64,000 bases of DNA from Amyloporia xantha (Eukaryota; Basidiomycota; Agaricomycetes; Polyporales; Adustoporiaceae). Of this stretch, positions 12,730 through 23,513 are shown piece after piece. The stretch is taken from NCBI GenBank assembly GCA_036971615.1, contig JAYKKR010000025.1:558001-622000 (forward strand). The letters are read 5' to 3'. The notes below the pieces were generated by a model, which saw only the letters and a list, made by a program, of their open reading frames with translations, searched no databases and was not told the origin of the DNA. Position 1 is the stretch's first letter. Each line of letters starts with the position of its first letter. Made by a program: the position numbers and the translations under genes.

Positions 12730-13601
12730 CGATCTAGCAGGTATGTAGCCTATCATCAGAAAGGGCGAGGACTGACGGGACACCAATCACCAACAGTCAT
12801 GGTCCCCTGTCCCTCTCGTGCAGGATGATATATGCGATATATTCGAGCGCTGGCCCACCCAGCGGCAAGAGTGTAGCCGTAGATTCGTTAGCATGTCCCG
12901 GCCGTGTATTTACATCCAGCCCCGCTCAATCGCAACCAGTTGAACACGAGCACACCCCCAAGGATACTGCGCCGCGCTGGCGCACGCGGGCCTCCCGTTA
13001 TAGCATCCCGAGGAGGCGGCAGTATGGTAAACCCCGTTCGGAGCCCAGGGGGAGATCGATCGCCGCCCTCCCCCAAGACGTGCCGACAAGGAAGTTTTGC
13101 ACAGGGGTTGGTCTCCCAAGTGGCCTCCCGGCACGAACGGTCAAGCCGAACAGGCCAGGTGCCTCTCCCCTCGCAGCATGGGATGGCGATTGGGAACTTA
13201 CGGGGTCAACCGCGCTTCCACCTCTACGTCCGCTGGCCCACCAGACACCATCCGCCTGACAGAGGCTCAATTAGCGCCAAACTCAAATCCCCAAGACCCC
13301 GGAGAGAAACCGGGGCACTCCCGCGGGGGCACATTATCCGCCCAGCCCAGGGGAGGAGGGGCGGGAAAGCGCTCACGCAGCTGCCTATTACCCATCGGAC
13401 CAAGGCGGGGAGGTCAGGACCACGGTCGCGCGAATTAGCCAACCAATGGCCCGTTGTGTGCTCATCAGCATGGATCACAGGCAGGGACATCAGATAGCAG
13501 CCGTATGGAGGATATAAAATTAGAGGGGCAGCTCTGCGAGATTCCACTGGCCCCCATCAGGCTTGTCTCCCCTTCACCTGCACTTACCGTCCTGCACTGC
13601 G
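12730..13601. promoter_or_regulatory. Intergenic region between cargo genes A and B
   Basis: About 870 bp with no resolvable gene. A TATA-like word (GGATATAAAATTAG) sits at about 13508-13521, roughly 85 bp before the ATG chosen for gene B, and is a plausible core promoter. The open frames here are Pro/Arg-rich and look like GC-composition artefacts. Confidence 0.35.
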
Positions 13602-15311
13602 ATGGGCAAGCGCCGCTATTCTATTTCCGCCATTGCGCAACCAAGGGTGAATGCCACTCCCCGGCGCACGCGCTCCTGGCCGAGTCTACGGTCTCCATCG
13701 AAATCAGAGTACTCCGAGCGCCTTCGCCTGGCATGCGCCCAAGGGGCGGATGCGCGGAAGCCCCCAATTCCAATGACGTGTGGCTCATGCGAGGCTCTTG
13801 GTGAGATGATGTTGCAACTCGTGTACAAGGAAGGCTCCGCTGGGCTGTGGTTGTTACTAGTAGGTGGCCATCCGACTCACCCGCGCACACTCCTAATGAT
13901 TCTGCGTAGTGCAAGGCGTGTCAGTTCAAGACATACCCTCCTCAGGCGGGGCCTAGTCCAGCTCAGGCTGCACACATTGAGGAAATCCGCCAGGCAGACA
14001 AGCGACTCACCCAAGTAATCACCGATGAAGATCTCGCTATGCGCCTGCAAGAGGAGCTGAATGCCGAGGTGCGTGCATTAGGCAATCATGCTGAGAGGCC
14101 GTGAATGATATTGGGCCGCAATGACAGGCGCGTGGGGAGGCCAGTCGCCCCAAGAAGGTCAGTCATATGGCCTTGGATACTCGGACAGTTCTGACATTAT
14201 TGAAATTGGCGGGTATTTGAACATGCAGCGCGCACGCAAAGAGAGCCAAGGCATGGTGAGTGCATGGTCGCCCTCCGCCATTTATGTTGACTCAAAGAGA
14301 TCGCAGGGAGGGGTGAGGAACAGCACCCAGACATCGAGCCAAGGTGACGCTGCAATCGTGACGGCGGTGCGTGCATAGAGCATTTTGGGACTGCACCAGA
14401 CGATGTTGACACTGACTACATGCGTAGAAACCTATGAGTAGCACGGTTGTCACCGCAGCGCGCGGAGGATCCACTACGTCGGAAGATAGCGATGCGGATG
14501 CCACGTTAATCCACTCCGATGAGAGCAGGCAGCGCGACATAATTGTAGGCCTATGGATGGAGGTAGCTTTTGGTTTGCGGATTGCTAACGCGATACTCAC
14601 CGAGTGTTTTGCACAGGATGGGCAGCCTGCACGCCTTGTGAAGACGTACATGCGTGTGGGCCGCATATGCTTAGGTGACTATCCCGCACTCCTGAGGCAC
14701 TTCGGCCTGCAAGCGACGGACCGTGTCCAGGTTTGGAGTGAAGAGCGCACCGCATGGAAGGGGCCGTACAAACTAGGGGAAGGGTTCATGATCGCCCCTG
14801 ATCGCATAGGCATTTTGATTCGCATGCACGGGGTTTGGGAGTGTCGCGACTTCACCACCCAATTGAGAATGCTCGAAGGTAATATTTATGCCACTCCGAC
14901 CAGCCTGCCACGAGTGGGAACTGTACCGCAGGTTGGCGGATCTGCATCTCAGGCCCATGCTGGGTCAGGTGAAGGTACAAGCTCAGGTGCGTGTTGGCAT
15001 CGAACTCTCATTCAAGGGCAACCATTCACAGTTTGTACAAAGGCTCAAGCAATCCCGGGGTCGGCGCGGGGCGCGGGGCCGCCAGACAGGCGAAGGGGAC
15101 TTTGCAACGTCGGCGTAAGATTCTCAAAAAGGATCGCCAAAATGATGATGGAGCCAGCAGCTCAAGGAAAGTGATTGAATTGACTGACTCCGAACCTGAA
15201 GACACCGCCGCCATTGCGGTGCGGATGGTTGCAGCAGCGCAAGTGGAAAAATTGGTCGTCCGCGAGGGAGGGCGTAAGATCATTGACCTGACACGCGTCG
15301 ATCTGAAATAA
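13602..15311 (+). CDS. KDZ-element cargo protein B with SUMO- and ubiquitin-binding-like motifs
   Basis: Eight exons can be joined in frame: 13602-13800, 13962-14068, 14145-14255, 14307-14343, 14379-14423, 14459-14562, 14617-14986 and 15043-15311 (413 aa plus stop). The intron at 14563-14616 carries a perfect branch site (TGCTAAC). In order there is a basic N-terminus, then ITDEDLAMRLQEELNAE, which resembles an MIU/UIM ubiquitin-binding helix. Next comes SDIIEIGG in an acidic context, then a compact region of about 100 residues (YMRVGRICLGDYPALLRHFG to HGVWECRDFTTQLRML). A basic linker leads to two SUMO-interaction-like motifs near the end: KVIELTDSEPED and KIIDLTRVD. I recognise no enzyme domain. 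The first intron (161 nt, acceptor at 13961) is the weakest join; an alternative reading begins CKACQFKTY. Role inferred only: recruitment to SUMO/ubiquitin-modified nuclear proteins. Confidence 0.6.
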
Positions 15312-15916
15312 CGAGGGCTAGTGTTGCCACAGCTAAACTGGCCAAAATCAGTATATTGCTTATAATGTAGGCTAGAAAAAATTAACTGAAATGAGGGTTG
15401 GATCATCTGAAAGTAGAGTCAAGACCTGTGCTTTTGAGCTATAAAACCAATATGTAGTGTATGTTGCTCCCAAGATATGTCAGTTTAGCCACCAAGGTGA
15501 GTCATGACTCCCAAGCTGGCAAACCACCTTGTATTTCAGAGATTGTGGAAAAACGGTATTTGTTTTGGCAAAGCATGTTATACCATATTATAGACAAAGG
15601 GTAGGGCTTCTAGAAACTGCCCTGATCTTAAGATTATCTTCAATATACATGAAGATATAAGGTATAAGCTGGTTCAAGCTGATATTGAGTCGTGGCAACA
15701 CTAACGAGGGCAACGAAAGCAGAAGATCTAAAAGGATGACCATCGCATTCTGGCGATGCTGCGGGAGTGGAAGCGGGTTCATCCATCAAGTAGTACGTAG
15801 TGAGAAAGGGCCGTAGCATGTTGGAGACAAATACATTGATGAACGAGATTGAATGACACATATCGACGGGCTTAAGAAGAGAGTGCATGTATGAGAACGC
15901 CAATGTCCAACAGCCG
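15312..15916. other. Gap between cargo genes B and C
   Basis: Convergent intergenic region, more AT-rich than its flanks, probably holding the 3' untranslated parts of genes B and C. No supported gene. Confidence 0.4.
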
Positions 15917-16231
15917 TCAATTAGTGTAAGTCTTTGCGCCAGTGAGAGCCTCTAACACCTTGAATCCATCATACATGGCCATGCATAGGCTCGCATATGA
16001 GACAAAGGCCCTCTTAACCAACGCGAGCTCCTGCCGCGTAGCAGTCAACTGTGCCAGCGTGTCGTCGCGCTGCTTGGTGACGAGGGCTAACCGGGCCAGA
16101 AGGTCGCCCGTCTGAGTGGCTACACAACGGCAGTCAACAATCATAGACGACTAGAAATACTAGCCATTCGACTGACTGGCAAGGGGTCCAAAACACGTGT
16201 AGGATCCTGGATCGTTGACCGGAGGAGGCAT
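15917..16231 (-). CDS. Small coiled-coil protein C
   Basis: Two exons, 16231-16177 and 16119-15917, join across a 57-nt intron (GTCAGT..GTAG) to give 85 residues. The N-terminus is MPPPVNDPGSYTCF. A heptad-like helix follows (LLARLALVTKQRDDTLAQLT, continuing through RQELALVKRAF), then YASLCMAMYDGFKVLEAL and a stop. It resembles short dimerising proteins but belongs to no family I can name. Its place inside the proposed KDZ element, convergent with gene B, suggests a third cargo gene. The frame is clean, but the protein is short and unconfirmed. Confidence 0.5.
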
Positions 16232-18590
16232 GGTGACGCGAGGCGCTAATAGGGTCGTCCGAGGGACGATGTGAGGGCGTTCCTGTGTGTAGAGAGCCAG
16301 GTGGTGGACACACCTCTCTTACAACTAGATGAGGAGAATGCGGCAAGAGGGAAAGGATGGGATAGAATCGGCGATGCTATGCTTACTGGAAGACGCGCGC
16401 CGGAGCCTTGCCATCGTCAGGGGAGCCGAATTGAGGTGACAAACAACGCCAAAGGTTGGTGTAGTAATTGGAGTCGCGCGCGGGCTTGGGGTGCCTCCAG
16501 TCACTCACTTATGCTCGAGGCTGCAAAGGCCAGGTCTCCTTCGGGCGCGGAGGGGGCGCGACAGGTTGCTACATTCTGCCCGCCTGTGATGTGCTGCCTA
16601 CTGTCTTCCGAGCGCCCCAGGTCCGTGGACGGCGTCGGACACTGACGACGATCGCCCGCGGGGCGGCTCTTGCACCCGCACGTCTGTCATGGCCACGCCA
16701 TGATGACGCGAGAGACTGGACGGGCGGGGCGGCTTGGGCTCTCCACAGAGCAGAGATGGAGCCGTATCTTCCGACGGTAAGCCCTCAGGCGAACACAGTA
16801 CGAGGCTGACTGGATATAATCCACAGTGATGATCTCGCAGCGAGGATCTAATGTCTGTCGCGCATGCTCACACCTGCTTCCCTCGTACGACTGGACGATC
16901 CAGCACGACCAGCGTGGATGGCTTGCTTGGGCCGCCTGCGTGCAGGTAATGAGTGGCCAGCTGAACTACTTGGCCCGCTCTCAGGAGTAGTGTATCGCCA
17001 AGAGCTCGAGGGGTGAAAGAGACCATGACACCCCAATGAGGCTCCTCGGTATTCCTTCACAACTTTGCCTGATGGCGTCAGCGAGCGGGCAGTAGCTGGC
17101 AGCGACGGCATGCATTTTCTCGAATATCTATGCATGCATGCTCAGGCCTCACCCATGAGGTTGAATTTACCTTGGGTATGATCCGCGTGCATCGACGTCG
17201 AAATCGACATCCAATCATGTCTGCATGCATCGGGCAGATGGTAAGTGGTTATTCTGCCGCGCGATGGGCCCAACCACTAATGCCTGTGCTTGCATGGTGA
17301 ACCGTGGAAAGGCACTCACGCAAGACGTACACTGAGAGACTGGCACGTGTGTGGGAGGATTCTTGGGCATAGATGCTGACGAGTACGATGCAAGGAAGCA
17401 GACTGGGGACTGGGCCGAGGCGCGTATGGCGAGGTTCAATTGTAGATAGACACTCGATTGTGGCCAACTAATTTAGAGGAACATATATATTATCTATTTG
17501 TCTGAGTAAATGGCGTGGATCATGATCTCGCAGGAGGTGTGCATGCACAATGTCTGCACGAGACATGCCAACTGTAGCCAGGACCACCCTCTTGAAGTAA
17601 AAATGATCATGCTGGTCTTGCATGGGCATGAGGGACATCTGTCCATCCAGCTGCACATGCTCTACTCGACTGCACTCTGCCATCGGTCATGCACCCGTGT
17701 ACCATGCAAGAGGACAGCCACATCAATTGTTCGGTGAAGCCGGTGCCCAACTGTGGCCTGCCTGCACGCAAGATGAGGAGTGACTTAAGTAGATATATGC
17801 CACATACCTAGTGGTGCACCGTCTGGAAGATCGAGCCAACCTCTTGGCCCTTGGGGACTGACGGCCGCGCGCGCCCTAAAAAGCCACAATGCTTGTGCGT
17901 GCATGTGAATCTGAGCGGATGTGACGCACGCTGACGCATGCCTCCAAGGAGCAATCGAAGTCAAGACGCACGACCCGACAGATGATGCCCTGCTAACAAC
18001 TGCGAAGTCGTGCTACAGGACGATGATAGACGAGGTCGGTGAACGGTGTCATGGACAAGTGTGGTGAACGAGAAGGCGGTGAGCAGGGGTGAGCAGAGGT
18101 CAGTTGTCAGGAAATCGATGTGCTCACCCTGCGAGTCTCGCACTAATGGGAGACAGAGCGCGGGAGGGAGGGGGCGGGCGCCGACACCGCGACACCGTCA
18201 CCGCGAGTGCGGGGGCCAGCCGGATGTCCAACGAGCAGTTCCTCGGCGCAGTGTCAGGTCAGGAGCGGGAGGTCATCGAGCTGAGGAGCGCGTGCAGATA
18301 GATGCTTCGCGAGCGGCGGCGTACAAGGCTCGCAGATGACAGCGGTGCTGGAAGTAAGTTGCATGCCAAAGAGTTTGGCGGAGGCCTCGGATGTGTATGC
18401 GGGGATAGCCGGGCGAGCACGTGCCCAACCGACGAGCGCATAGGCTCGCCGGGAAGGAAGGACACAGAGTTTTTGGCCTTGAAGATGCAGCGCGGATGTA
18501 AGGTCGGCGGCAGGTGGAGTGCAGTAGTGACTGGTAGGGCATGGCGTTAGGAAGGCTAATAGGGTAGAAGAGAGGTAGATGTTTGGTGGG
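16232..18590. other. 2.3 kb without a clear gene
   Basis: Short frames only. A minus-strand stretch at 17683-17468 (QDQHDHFYFKRVVLATVGMS, ending in DPRHLLRQIDNIYVPLN) has the look of a terminal exon, but I could not find its partners. The rest is probably right-arm non-coding DNA of the KDZ element. Confidence 0.35.
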
Positions 18591-18591
18591 A

Positions 18592-19020
18592 TGCATCTAA
18601 GAGGGGGGCTCAGGAGAATGACGGGGGCGGAGCACGGAGAGATGTATCCAGGAGTCGGATGTATCCAGGAGTCGGATGCATCCGCCGGAGTTGGATGCAT
18701 CTGCAAGTGTGCGATGCATCTGCAAGTGATCAGAAGAGCCGCGCGCTGCGGAGATAGGGTGAAGATGAACATTGACCCAAGATGCGCCAAACATCTACAG
18801 CAATTGTCGTCTCGTGGCCTTGTGGTACCTGAGCAGCTTGTGTCTGCACCATTCTGTAATGGTGCGCAGGTTCAATTCTGGCTTTTTGCAGCAATCGTTT
18901 TCGACTCGACTGCGTGATCGATCGGAGTCATCGGCTCGGGGATGGCAGGCCAACATGCAGTGTCGGCCTGGCGGCGGGATGTATCGGCTCAAGGACTAAT
19001 ACCTCTATGGGATGTATCCT
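18592..19020. repeat. Right cluster of GGATGYATCC-like motifs
   Basis: Copies of GGATGTATC and GGATGCATC recur at about 18592, 18643, 18658, 18674, 18691, 18713, 18977 and 19010. Some are embedded in a tandem unit (GATGTATCCAGGAGTCG, twice). The stretch GGCGGCGGGATGTATC near 18969 matches, inverted, the left-cluster sequence near 2725. I read this as the right subterminal region of the KDZ element. Confidence 0.5.
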
Positions 19021-19979
19021 CAAAACTGAATCTCTACCGAGGGCAGGCCTAACAGCTTCGCGGGGTCGGACGAGTTTAGACCACCCAGCCTAATCTCATA
19101 GGAATGTTCGGAAAACACTACGAAAACACTAGACGGATGGATGGGAAGTGGAGAGAAGCATGAAGGTCATTGGCTGTGCAACGGTCTCTAGCAGTACTGT
19201 GCATGCAAGTCGCCTCTTGCACGGCGAAGACTGGCGAAGACGACGGTTCACATTTGTACTTGACAAACTAACTTCCCCTTACAAAAGTAACTTTTAAGTA
19301 ACTTGTGTTAACTTTGAGTCATAAAAAGTTAATTTGTTTTGTTTAACTTTTGTTAACTTTTGGCCCTAACTCTCTGTCCGTCTAGCCAAGTTAGCGCCAG
19401 TTAGGAAAGTTCCGTTGTCACGGGGCAGAAGTTGGGCGCCCGACAAACTAACTTCCCGCACTTGTGCCACATCTTTCTGGCCAGTCCTGCGCTGTCATTC
19501 TTTCACCTTCGCTAGTCTCGTTCCCACGACCTCCTGGAGGATGGGCTTTGCGCACACCCTCCAGAAGGTCTGGTGCATTTCGTGCTCGGCATGTAGATAT
19601 GTGACAATCAGTCACATCACGTGCACTTGACTAATGGGAAACTTGTAAGATGGTCCCGGCAAATGCAGGCTTTGCGTCCTTTGTGCACCCTGGTTGTTAC
19701 TACGTTGACGGTATTTGATCCATTTGTGCTTCTTCTCATGTTTGCGATGCCTCTTACAAGGTAATTGTGTACCGCTTGGTGAAAACATTTCAGCTATGGC
19801 TGTTAGGTCGGAAGATGCCGAAGAATATTCATATGTAGGATGTGCAGCTTGATTCCACTGTAACTGGATATTCTGTTGTCAGGGTAAACTCGAAATCCAT
19901 AGCGAGCACCGCCCTGGGGCAAAAATTGGTTCACTTTAATGCAGCAACCGCAGAGAATATGTCGGAGATTTCCAGACCG

Positions 19980-20170
19980 GTTTGCAATGCTTTGTAATGG
20001 CACTCAACGTCTAAGCGTTTTCGGCTCGATTGCAATTCATCACAATCACTGTGACGCCGTTGCAATGCCATTGCAATGCCATTGTAATGACCGTGATGAC
20101 TTTATAAGGCAATTGTAATGGAAATTCGTGCTCAAAATGAGTCACAATGTCACTCAATGTTATCGCAATA
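19980..20170. repeat. CATTGCAATG palindrome-like array
   Basis: The word TTGCAATG/CATTGYAATG recurs at least eight times in about 190 bp (for example 20062-20092). CATTGCAATG is its own reverse complement. The array lies inside the AACTTT-bounded region and may be the edge of a nested small repeat. Confidence 0.4.
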
Positions 20171-20489
20171 TTTCGAGATTGCAATTGACGCAGGAAACTT
20201 CCGACATACCGTCATATAGATGTGTATGAGTCAATACAAATGACCGATATATCACGTGAACTGAGCTCGGCAACCCTCGGTGTCACATATCTACATCCCG
20301 AGGACGAAATGCACCAGACGTTCTACAGGGCTCTCTGCACCCCCCTCCCGTGAGAAATTTTCAGGAACTTCAGATTCGTTCAGATTCATCCATCACTAAA
20401 TTCGGATCCAGCTGTGGCGGTGGCTGACCGAGCGAGCGCAGCGAGGGGGGGGGTGCAGAGGAGCCCTGTTGAATGTCTGGGTTCGAGAC

Positions 20490-20767
20490 TACACCTTCGC
20501 CGGCAGCGCGTTGCTCTCCAAAACCTCCCCGTATAACAGTCACCGCGAAGCTTAAAGCTTGCATCCTTCAGCCCGACGGTGCTGTATGCCACCTTGGCTC
20601 CTTGCCGAGTGATGTGCGCACTTGCTACTCGCCTTGGTACTGTTATTTAGGTCGAGGAGGAGAGCTTGTTTTGTTTTATTATTTACTTCCTTTTCTGTTG
20701 TTTCACCTATGCCGTGAGTGCGTCGCTCTCTGAAACCTACCCGTATAACAGTCGCCACGAAGAGCTG
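20490..20767. repeat. Pair of about 60-bp direct repeats
   Basis: Two similar segments, about 20500-20552 and 20712-20764, share CCCGTATAACAGTC and flanking bases with several substitutions. On the minus strand both read RGDCYTGRF followed by RAT. They could be a local duplication left by element rearrangement or remnants of repeated coding sequence. Confidence 0.4.
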
Positions 20768-21089
20768 GCTCGTCTTGCTTGAGCAGGTCAGTGATCGTAG
20801 ACGATTCCTCCTCCTCTGTCGGGTCCTCACTCGCAACGGGCTCAGGTGCAGGCTTGGGCTCGGGTGCAGGAGCGGGCGTGGGCTCAGACTCCGGCTCAGG
20901 CTTTCTTTCGAGAGCTGTGGCCACCCATCTCTGAGACAGAGGAGGTGGGTGCACAGAGCTCGGGTGTGTGGGCAACCTGAGTGCAGAGGAAATGCATACG
21001 AGTGCCACGGGGGTGCGGAATGCGCGAAACGGGATCCAGCGGGAAAGGATGTTGGCCTGTGGGTTGTGAGCACGTCGCGACGTGCTCAC
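20703..21089 (-). CDS. Hypothetical Pro/Glu-rich protein or captured gene fragment
   Basis: A 128-residue open frame. The N-terminus is basic with a hydrophobic patch (WIPFRAFRTPVALVCISSAL), somewhat like a mitochondrial presequence. Then come Pro/Glu repeats (PEPESEPTPAPAPEPKPAPE) and an acidic segment (TEEEESSTITDLLKQDEPAL). The C-terminal part runs into the duplicated RGDCYTGRF segment. It sits inside the AACTTT-bounded candidate element, so it may be a host exon picked up by the element. No homologue recognised. Confidence 0.25.
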   Translation of the reverse strand: MSTSRRAHNPQANILSRWIPFRAFRTPVALVCISSALRLPTHPSSVHPPPLSQRWVATALERKPEPESEPTPAPAPEPKPAPEPVASEDPTEEEESSTITDLLKQDEPALRGDCYTGRFQRATHSRHR

Positions 21090-21885
21090 AGACTATGAGA
21101 ATGGGTTACATACCAGGATAATGGGAGAGGAGGTTGACTGAGGCACCCAGCTTGTAGATGTGAGGCGAAACAAAAAGTTATATAGACCTTTGTATAGAAA
21201 GTTAAGTACAGTTAGGAAAAGTTCATGAATGCAACAGAAAGTTGCTCAAAGTTGCATAAGTCCACAGAAGTTAGCAAAAGTTAGTCAAAGTTAGTCAAAG
21301 ATGGGGAGCGAGCACTGTGCCAACAAGCATCTGCCACCCGCGAGACACTCCATGTCCTCGAAGCAGCCCTCAATACCATGCCCAAGCCTCTGCATCCGCA
21401 TCCCAGCTCCGCCACGCACCCAGTGGGATCAGCTCCCCTGGCCTAGATCATATTCGTAGTCGCCGAGGAATGCGAGGCGGGCGTCGGAGTAGGCACAGGT
21501 GGGGGCAAGTGCGTGGACTGCGTGCTTGTACGTGGGCACATCGGTGGCGGTAGGGAAGTAAGACGCCGCCCTCAGACTGAAGAGCTATGGGCGAAAAACA
21601 TTACTCGACGACAAAAGGACGGGCAGCGTCCAGGCTGTCTGACGTGACGTCAAGAGTTGCAGCAAGAGTGTCGATACGAATGAGAATAGAACTGGAGAGA
21701 AACTGTTGCTGTTGCAGCGGCGACAGCACCGAGTGGCACGCCGGACGTCGAGGAAACGCGTACGGCAGGCAGTGGTATTGCAGAAGTCAAAAGTAACGAT
21801 GTCGCCAGCGTGGGAAAAGTTACCTCCAGTCTGTCTGGTGAGCAAAAGTTCCCAAAGTTCGTCGAAAAAGTAACTTTATTTCTAC

Positions 21886-22900
21886 TCGGCGAAGACCCAT
21901 CAGCACCTATTGGCGCCCAGATCTAATCTCGTGTCATCTCGTGCTGCCTCGTCCAAAGTTGATTGCAAGCCACTAATTACTGAGGTCTATGATAATATAT
22001 AAGACTCGGACATTCCGACTCTCTTACGCAGGCATTGCAGTATTATTTCCATATCCCGTGCCTCAGTTTTGTCCGCAGGACGTCTCACACTAGATGTTGC
22101 ACACCGACCGTTATGAATTCAATCATTACTAATGCGACTCCAAACCCGGGATCAATGTGCATTCACATATGCATTGCGCTCAACGTATCCAGAGTCCCTT
22201 GCCAGTGAGCATCTATTATTTACGTGGCATTGCTTTGATCTGATTTTTATGCATTCTACGCTACCCACTTATTGTACACAACACTTTGCAGTACGACGAG
22301 GACGAATTCTCAAGACTGGGTTTGCTACTTCAAGGACCTTCGCATGCCACCATTCAATTCAGCTCACGAGGTGAACTGCGATCGTGACTGATTCAATCAC
22401 CCGTCAGGATGTATAGATGTTTATCAGTGTACGCATTCCACATACTTCTGTAGGCCGGCGATCTCTAGCCAGCATTTCTACGATGCTACAAGTACCGTAG
22501 CGTTCGCTTATCAATACTCACCGAGGCATCCACAACCCCAAAGGTTCGTCCATATCTCATATTTTATCCGGCTGCTCATCCTTGACTGTCGAAGCGGGCG
22601 CGACTCATGCGCGGTAATGACGATTAATTAGCAGGTAACTCGCGCACGGGCGACTTAATCCCCAATGTTGGACAACACCGGCCGCACCTGTAGGGGCGGT
22701 CCGTTAGATGCAACATGACGTGCATGAGTGTAGCCTCATGTCCGCCCCTTGCTAGATGTCTATACCGACAGCACTCCCCTACCATGGGTCGCTCTTCGCA
22801 CGCTCGGATCAAATATCCCTCAGTAACGTTCAAGGAAACCCAGCTCTGAAAGATAAAGTCCATAGCAATGTCTCCGAGAGAATTCGTGGGGAGAAGTGCG
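21886..22900. other. No supported gene
   Basis: About 1 kb of mixed composition with a TATA-like word (TAATATATAAGAC) near 21993. No gene downstream of it on the plus strand could be assembled. Confidence 0.4.
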
Positions 22901-22904
22901 TATA

Positions 22905-23155
22905 CGCGGCTGCAATCGAATACAGAGCGTAGGGCGATTCTGCCTCCTCGTGCGTAAGATATAATCCTAACCTGTATCATATGCCATCGAGTAGAGTACA
23001 TAGGTATTCGTTATGTACCATAGAGATTATATTTATGACATCGGCTGTTCGAGAGCATCTACCATTCGATCTTCCATAGCAGCTAAGGATCCTGAAATTT
23101 GTGCTTCCCATTGAACATATCCATCAACGAGTTGCTCATTTGTCTGTCACGTCCG
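22905..23155 (-). repeat. Dispersed repeat, copy 1 (inverted relative to 61.6 kb)
   Basis: Read on the minus strand, this closely matches 61590-61795 on the plus strand. Shared runs include GGCATATGATACAGGTT, CGCCCTACGCTCTG and TCCTTAGCTG.TATGGAAGATC, in order and with the same spacing. The minus strand at 23150-23036 also reads an open segment (TNEQLVDGYVQWEAQISGSL, then MEDRMVDALEQPMS and a stop) that looks like a 3' exon. I infer a fragment of an older element or of a multicopy gene. Confidence 0.5.
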
Positions 23156-23513
23156 TTGAGCTGATCGCCTCAGGTTGCAACGGGTTGGCGGGCGTAGCTC
23201 TTAACTCAGGGACTTTGAGTAACTATAGCAGACGTATGGAACCCTGCCGGGCTTGTCCGGCAGGAAACACTAAGTACGTCGGGTGAAGCACGCGGAGACC
23301 AGAACGAGACTCTGCGTGGATTGCGTAGAACAGTGAAGACGTAGTCTAGACTATCGGGTGGTATGCTAGCGAGATGATGAGAGAAAGGAAGGAAGAAAGG
23401 AACTGTCCGAAACCAACTACCCCTCGCGTCTTATAGGACATCGGCGACGTGTTGAGTGTGTTGCTTGTGCCCAATCAGCGGGCGGCGAGTGACAGCGGTG
23501 TCGAACTGTGATG

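Larger units (their letters stand above)
2500..19035. mobile_element. Candidate large KDZ-type DNA transposon with cargo
   Basis: The interval holds an uninterrupted KDZ transposase gene on the minus strand, two apparently intact multi-exon cargo genes on the plus strand (10795-12729 and 13602-15311) and a small coiled-coil gene (15917-16231). Clusters of the GGATGYATCC word flank it on both sides. KDZ elements in basidiomycetes are known to be large and to carry extra genes. The outer limits are approximate, because I could not find terminal inverted repeats or a target-site duplication by eye. The alternative is a smaller element of about 2.5-7 kb beside unrelated genes. Confidence 0.5.
19258..21885. 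mobile_element. Candidate element bounded by AACTTT/AAAGTT clusters
   Basis: The left 200 bp (19258-19460) is dense in TTAACTTTT-type words and contains GACAAACTAACTTCCC twice (about 19262 and 19441). The right side (21170-21305 and 21825-21880) is dense in the complementary AAAGTTA word. Clusters in opposite orientation at the two sides are typical of subterminal repeats of a DNA transposon. I see no transposase, so it would be non-autonomous or decayed. Precise ends and a target duplication were not identified. Confidence 0.4.

Noticed and set aside
18815..18885. Possible tRNA around GGTTCAATTCTGG
   Set aside because: The acceptor and T arms do not pair.
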